Positions 60,870-64,000 of a stretch of DNA of 64,000 nucleotides are shown piece after piece. The stretch is from Odontesthes bonariensis (taxonomy: Eukaryota; Chordata; Actinopteri; Atheriniformes; Atherinopsidae). The notes below the pieces were generated by a model, which saw only the letters and a list, made by a program, of their open reading frames with translations, had not been told where the DNA came from and made no database searches. The translations under genes were made by a program, and so were the position numbers. How positions within the stretch are numbered: position 1 is the stretch's first letter; each line of letters opens with the position of its first letter. The stretch is taken from contig NC_134508.1 in assembly GCF_027942865.1 (NCBI RefSeq), positions 32,175,466 through 32,239,465 of the forward strand, written 5' to 3'.

Positions 60870-61241
60870 TGTCAGGTTCAAATACCTACAAATTTATAAA
60901 GAAGCGAGAGAGACGTTATAGGACTTTTTAACTCATGAGGAGAACCGATGAGGAGACAGCCTTCACAGCTTCGTCCTGATCAATTCTGAAGCTGCTCCCC
61001 CGGCCCCCTCAATTTTATTCAGAGTGGGTGTGTATAACAAAGAAACAAAGAAAGGGGTATCCTATCACAACACATCTCAAAACACAGGACAGGGGGATCC
61101 AGTTTCAGGCTGCATTCCTAACAAGGAATTTTTACGACCTTAACACAAATGAACAAGGCACACTTTTCTTACAACTCTTGATCAATACAACAAACAGAGT
61201 TTATATAGGATAACTACATCACATGCATTTACAACTCAACA
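60870..61241 (-). mobile_element. Solo LTR of an LTR retroelement (372 bp)
   Basis: Plus strand runs from TGTCAGG to CTCAACA, i.e. canonical TG...CA ends, with perfect 5-bp target duplications GAAAT at 60865-60869 and 61242-61246. On the minus strand there is a TATATAA box (61201-61207 complemented) and, about 190 bp further, an AATAAA signal (61014-61019 complemented), giving a plausible U3-R-U5 order and setting the orientation. No internal coding region is present, consistent with recombination between two LTRs. It could derive from an endogenous retrovirus or a Gypsy-type element; the sequence alone does not decide. Confidence 0.75.
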
Positions 61242-61261
61242 GAAATCATATGATTAATTAG

Positions 61262-62084
61262 CCCTCATAGGGTCTTCGGGTCTGTGGGACCCATTTTCAG
61301 CTTTTAGCTTAATAAAAATTATACAAATAATTATTTTTTCAAACTAAGATTCATTGGCCTTGGCTCATTTTCTTTGAGGAACATAAATCATAAAAAAATT
61401 TTCAATGACCCCCCCCCCCATTACCCCCCTTTACATTTATATTACATACAGGGTCTTCGGGTCTAGTGAAAGTGTGGAAATCATAGGTCCTGTGCACCCA
61501 TATTTTCCCTTACTCCTCTCTGGGCCTCTGTGTGTATGTGTGTGTTTGTGTATGTTGGTAATTTACCAACTTTGTTGCAAAATTAGAGCACCCAACACTG
61601 TCTGAACCCAGATTCCCACACATTTCACCCTCTGTCTTGCAGGAACCAATCTTGGGTACCTGACACTATAAATAGCTCTGTCAGCGTGGTTCCATACCAC
61701 AACTGATGTTGTGTAAACTGACCTGACTAGGTTGAATTTCTAATGAAATTCAAATAAATAATACTTGCTTCATTTGTACATTTGTTGATTACTTTCCAGT
61801 TATGCCTTTTTTATGATGCATTTCCTTATTTTGTTACATTTTAATAAGAAAATGAACAAAAATGAGTGGCATTTTTATTCATAAATTAATTTAACAAAGG
61901 TAAAGGGAAAAAAGTTAACATATGTGTTGTTTATAATACTTGCAATTGGTATGGAGTAAACATCTGCAAAGTATTTCAACAAAAAAAGGTTTGATTATGT
62001 TGAATTAAAAGCCCCAAAAAGCAATGGGTCCACCAGACCCAGCAGGACTTCCTGTGTAACAAAAAGACGAGGACCCTATAAGGG
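61262..62084. mobile_element. piggyBac-like non-autonomous element (823 bp)
   Basis: Left end CCCTCATAGGGTC and right end GACCCTATAAGGG are 13-bp inverted repeats with one mismatch, starting with the CCC typical of piggyBac. The flanking 4 bp are TTAG on both sides (61258-61261 and 62085-62088), one base off the standard TTAA target. Inner inverted motifs GGGTCTGTGGGACCCAT and ATGGGTCCACCAGACCC lie near the two ends. No transposase was recognised. It is inserted into the right part of the hAT element. Confidence 0.75.
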
Positions 62085-62160
62085 TTAGATTCAAAATTTT
62101 AATCGTTGCCCAGCCCTACTTTTTACAAAATGTTGCAATAAAAAGACCCCGTTATAAGCT

Positions 62161-62240
62161 TGTGATGGACTGGCAACCTGTCCATGTACCCGGCCTCTCG
62201 CCCAATGACCACTGGGATAGGCTCCAGCCCCCCCGCGACC
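62161..62240 (+). mobile_element. 3' fragment of the ATGG-tailed SINE family
   Basis: Contains GATGGACTGGCAACCTGTCC, CTCTCGCCCAATGACC and GGGATAGGCTCCAGCCCCCC, matching the last third of the SINE at 47504-47845. The head and the ATGG tail are absent. Confidence 0.75.
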
Positions 62241-62250
62241 TGAGTGTATG

Positions 62251-64000
62251 ATAAAGCCTAAAGATAAATGAAAATATCAATTGTAAATATAAGCATGTGG
62301 GTATAATCAACAGAATGTCCTCAAAGCACTAAAAGTAGAAGTAGTCAGCAGACAGAAAAATGTCTCCTGTTGCTGTTATAGTTTTGTGTTATATAACCCC
62401 TAATATATTTATATATAAGCAGCATTATACTGTTATAGCTGATAAAGGTGGAGCTTTGATGATTTAGCCTTTTTAACTATGCAAAGTGATTTATAGGCTC
62501 ATCATAGGGACATAAAATTGAATCTGTAACAGCATCTTGTCATTCAAACTGTCATATAAATGTGCAATAGTTGCCTCAGTATTGTGTTAGAATGCAGTAT
62601 AAAGTAGCATGAAAGTTAGATACTCATTGCCATGCGTTGGTTTTTAATTATATGCTTTTGTAAAAAAAAAACTTAGTTACATCCAGCAGCTGCCTAATGG
62701 GGACAAACTTGAAAGGAGTTGCTTTGAATAACTCACTGGATTTGTTGTTCAATGGAGATGTTGAGTGTGGCACCTTGTGGCGTCTCTGCTGTACTACAAA
62801 CAGTGATCATGAGCAAAAAGATCATTTTTGGTCATGAAAGAATCAACTTCAATTCCAGCTAAGGTGGACTGAAAGCTGGTAATGGGATCATTTGTGCATC
62901 TGGGTGGCTGCAGTGTGGGATTTTGTTGGACTGTTTTGTATTAGACTCTGGGGCATTCCAGCAGTACATCAGGGTGGTTAGTCAAACGAACTCCCTGTTA
63001 TGGTGTTATATAACTTTTTAGCCTTAAAATTGCCCACAAAGTTAAGTGAAACACTCCTCGAATTTGAACAAAAATGCCAAATGATTGCTGTATCAAAATT
63101 CATTAATTCTTGCTATAATCCTATGAAACTACAAGTAAGCTCGTTTTCTTTTTTAGGATTAAAATGATGAATTAACTAATTGTTTTGCTTTTGAGTTCAT
63201 TGAGAGTCATATTACAAATTTCAAACCTTTGTCCCTCTTACTCATAGAATAAACTATATCCTGTAATATTATCTAGAAGTCCATTATCCATATGGTGGAT
63301 AATAAAAACTATTGTCAAATGTGGGCTGTCTGTAGGCAATGCTTTTATTTGCACCTTTCACATGTTTCCAGTAAACAAGCCAGATAAGAAAGTCCTGACA
63401 CAGTCAGTTTCACGCATCATAAAACTGTTGGCCAATGGGGAGACTATAAAAGGGGAAAGCCCGTCAATGAATGGATGAAATCGACTTTAATCTGATCACA
63501 ATCTTAGACTGCAGCTCGGTTTCAGGGCAGTGGCAGATCATTCAAATTAGGAGGGAGAAATGGTGATTACTGTCTGAGGTGAAGTCATAACAGCTTGGTC
63601 AGGTGATTTGGCGTGGTGTATGCAGTCCATTACATTAGAATTTTCAATAATAGCTGGGAGACATGAGCAAACACGAAACTGAAATTCAAAGGTGGAATTT
63701 CAGAGAATAAAGAGACTTGTCAATCTTGCTTATAAACTACATAAAGGATTGAATCCATTCATTTTATTATTGTTTATCTCTAGTTACCACTTTTCAAATG
63801 TCAAGATTTGCTTGTTTTGTCATAAATATATTTGTTAAATGGTCAATTGTTTTGAGTTTTGTGCTGTTAGTTAAACAGCACATCTGAAAATCACAAATAA
63901 AAAAAAAAATTGTTCGTTACAACCATATTGTTGTTGGGGCCCGGATCAACCAAAAGACTGTGAGATATATTCAAGAGACGAAAAAAAAAAAAAAAAAGAC
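62251..64000. other. Noncoding DNA at the right end of the window
   Basis: AT-rich, no gene and no recognisable repeat apart from A runs (for example 63899-63909 and 63981-63997). Confidence 0.6.

Larger units (their letters stand above)
60088..62118 (+). mobile_element. hAT transposon (2031 bp) with three later insertions
   Basis: Starts TAGGGCTGGGC and ends GCCCAGCCCTA (perfect 11-bp inverted repeats), flanked by perfect 8-bp target duplications CTTTTTAC at 60080-60087 and 62119-62126. Subterminal motifs are TTATCGCGTTAAC / ATCGCGGATTAA on the left and GATTAATCGTGATTAATC near 60843-60860 towards the right end. It keeps the first exon of a transposase gene (BED zinc finger, broken), but the bulk of the transposase is gone. 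A SINE, a solo LTR and a piggyBac-like element have been inserted into it. Without them it would be roughly 0.6 kb. Confidence 0.9.

Overview
The window is ordinary vertebrate nuclear DNA, almost certainly from a percomorph teleost fish. Three points support this. The three clear protein genes are vertebrate Shaker-type (Kv1) potassium channel genes in the order kcna3 - kcna2 - kcna10. The flanking DNA is AT-rich and gene-poor. The interspersed repeats are those typical of teleosts: tRNA-derived SINEs with an ATGG/ATCC tail, L2-like LINEs, degenerate Tc1 elements and hAT elements with 8-bp target duplications. The same gene cluster (KCNA10-KCNA2-KCNA3) is known on human chromosome 1p13. Teleosts usually carry two copies after their genome duplication, and I cannot tell from this window which copy this is.

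Layout. Positions 1-10.1 kb are noncoding, with a 10-bp minisatellite. From 10.16 to 13.05 kb lies kcna3: a REST-like site and GC-richer leader, an intronless coding exon (10900-12441) and a candidate poly(A) signal. From 13.3 to 29.4 kb is the kcna3-kcna2 interval. It holds candidate RFX and CTCF sites and most of the transposon debris: a LINE reverse transcriptase relic, two degenerate Tc1 elements, several SINEs, an L2 fragment inside a SINE, a hAT inside another SINE, and a second hAT. kcna2 (29442-30935) starts one base after a strong splice acceptor. The 21-kb kcna2-kcna10 interval has one SINE fragment, a full SINE with perfect target duplication, a possible Tc1 relic and a TTAA-flanked non-autonomous element. 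kcna10 is at 52093-53781. The tail contains a 2-kb hAT element (60088-62118) that itself received a SINE, a solo LTR and a piggyBac-like element.

How the genes work together. All three encode six-transmembrane subunits with an N-terminal T1 tetramerisation domain and can in principle co-assemble as Kv1 tetramers. kcna3 and kcna2 carry C-terminal TDV PDZ ligands; kcna10 does not. They differ at the outer-pore residue that sets TEA, toxin and inactivation behaviour (His, Val, Cys respectively).

I found no evidence for a previously undescribed gene system. The more interesting signals are nested transposon insertions with readable target duplications, candidate regulatory motifs (REST, RFX, CTCF), and lineage-specific differences in the channel proteins. 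Repeat family names come from memory of consensus sequences and were not checked by search.
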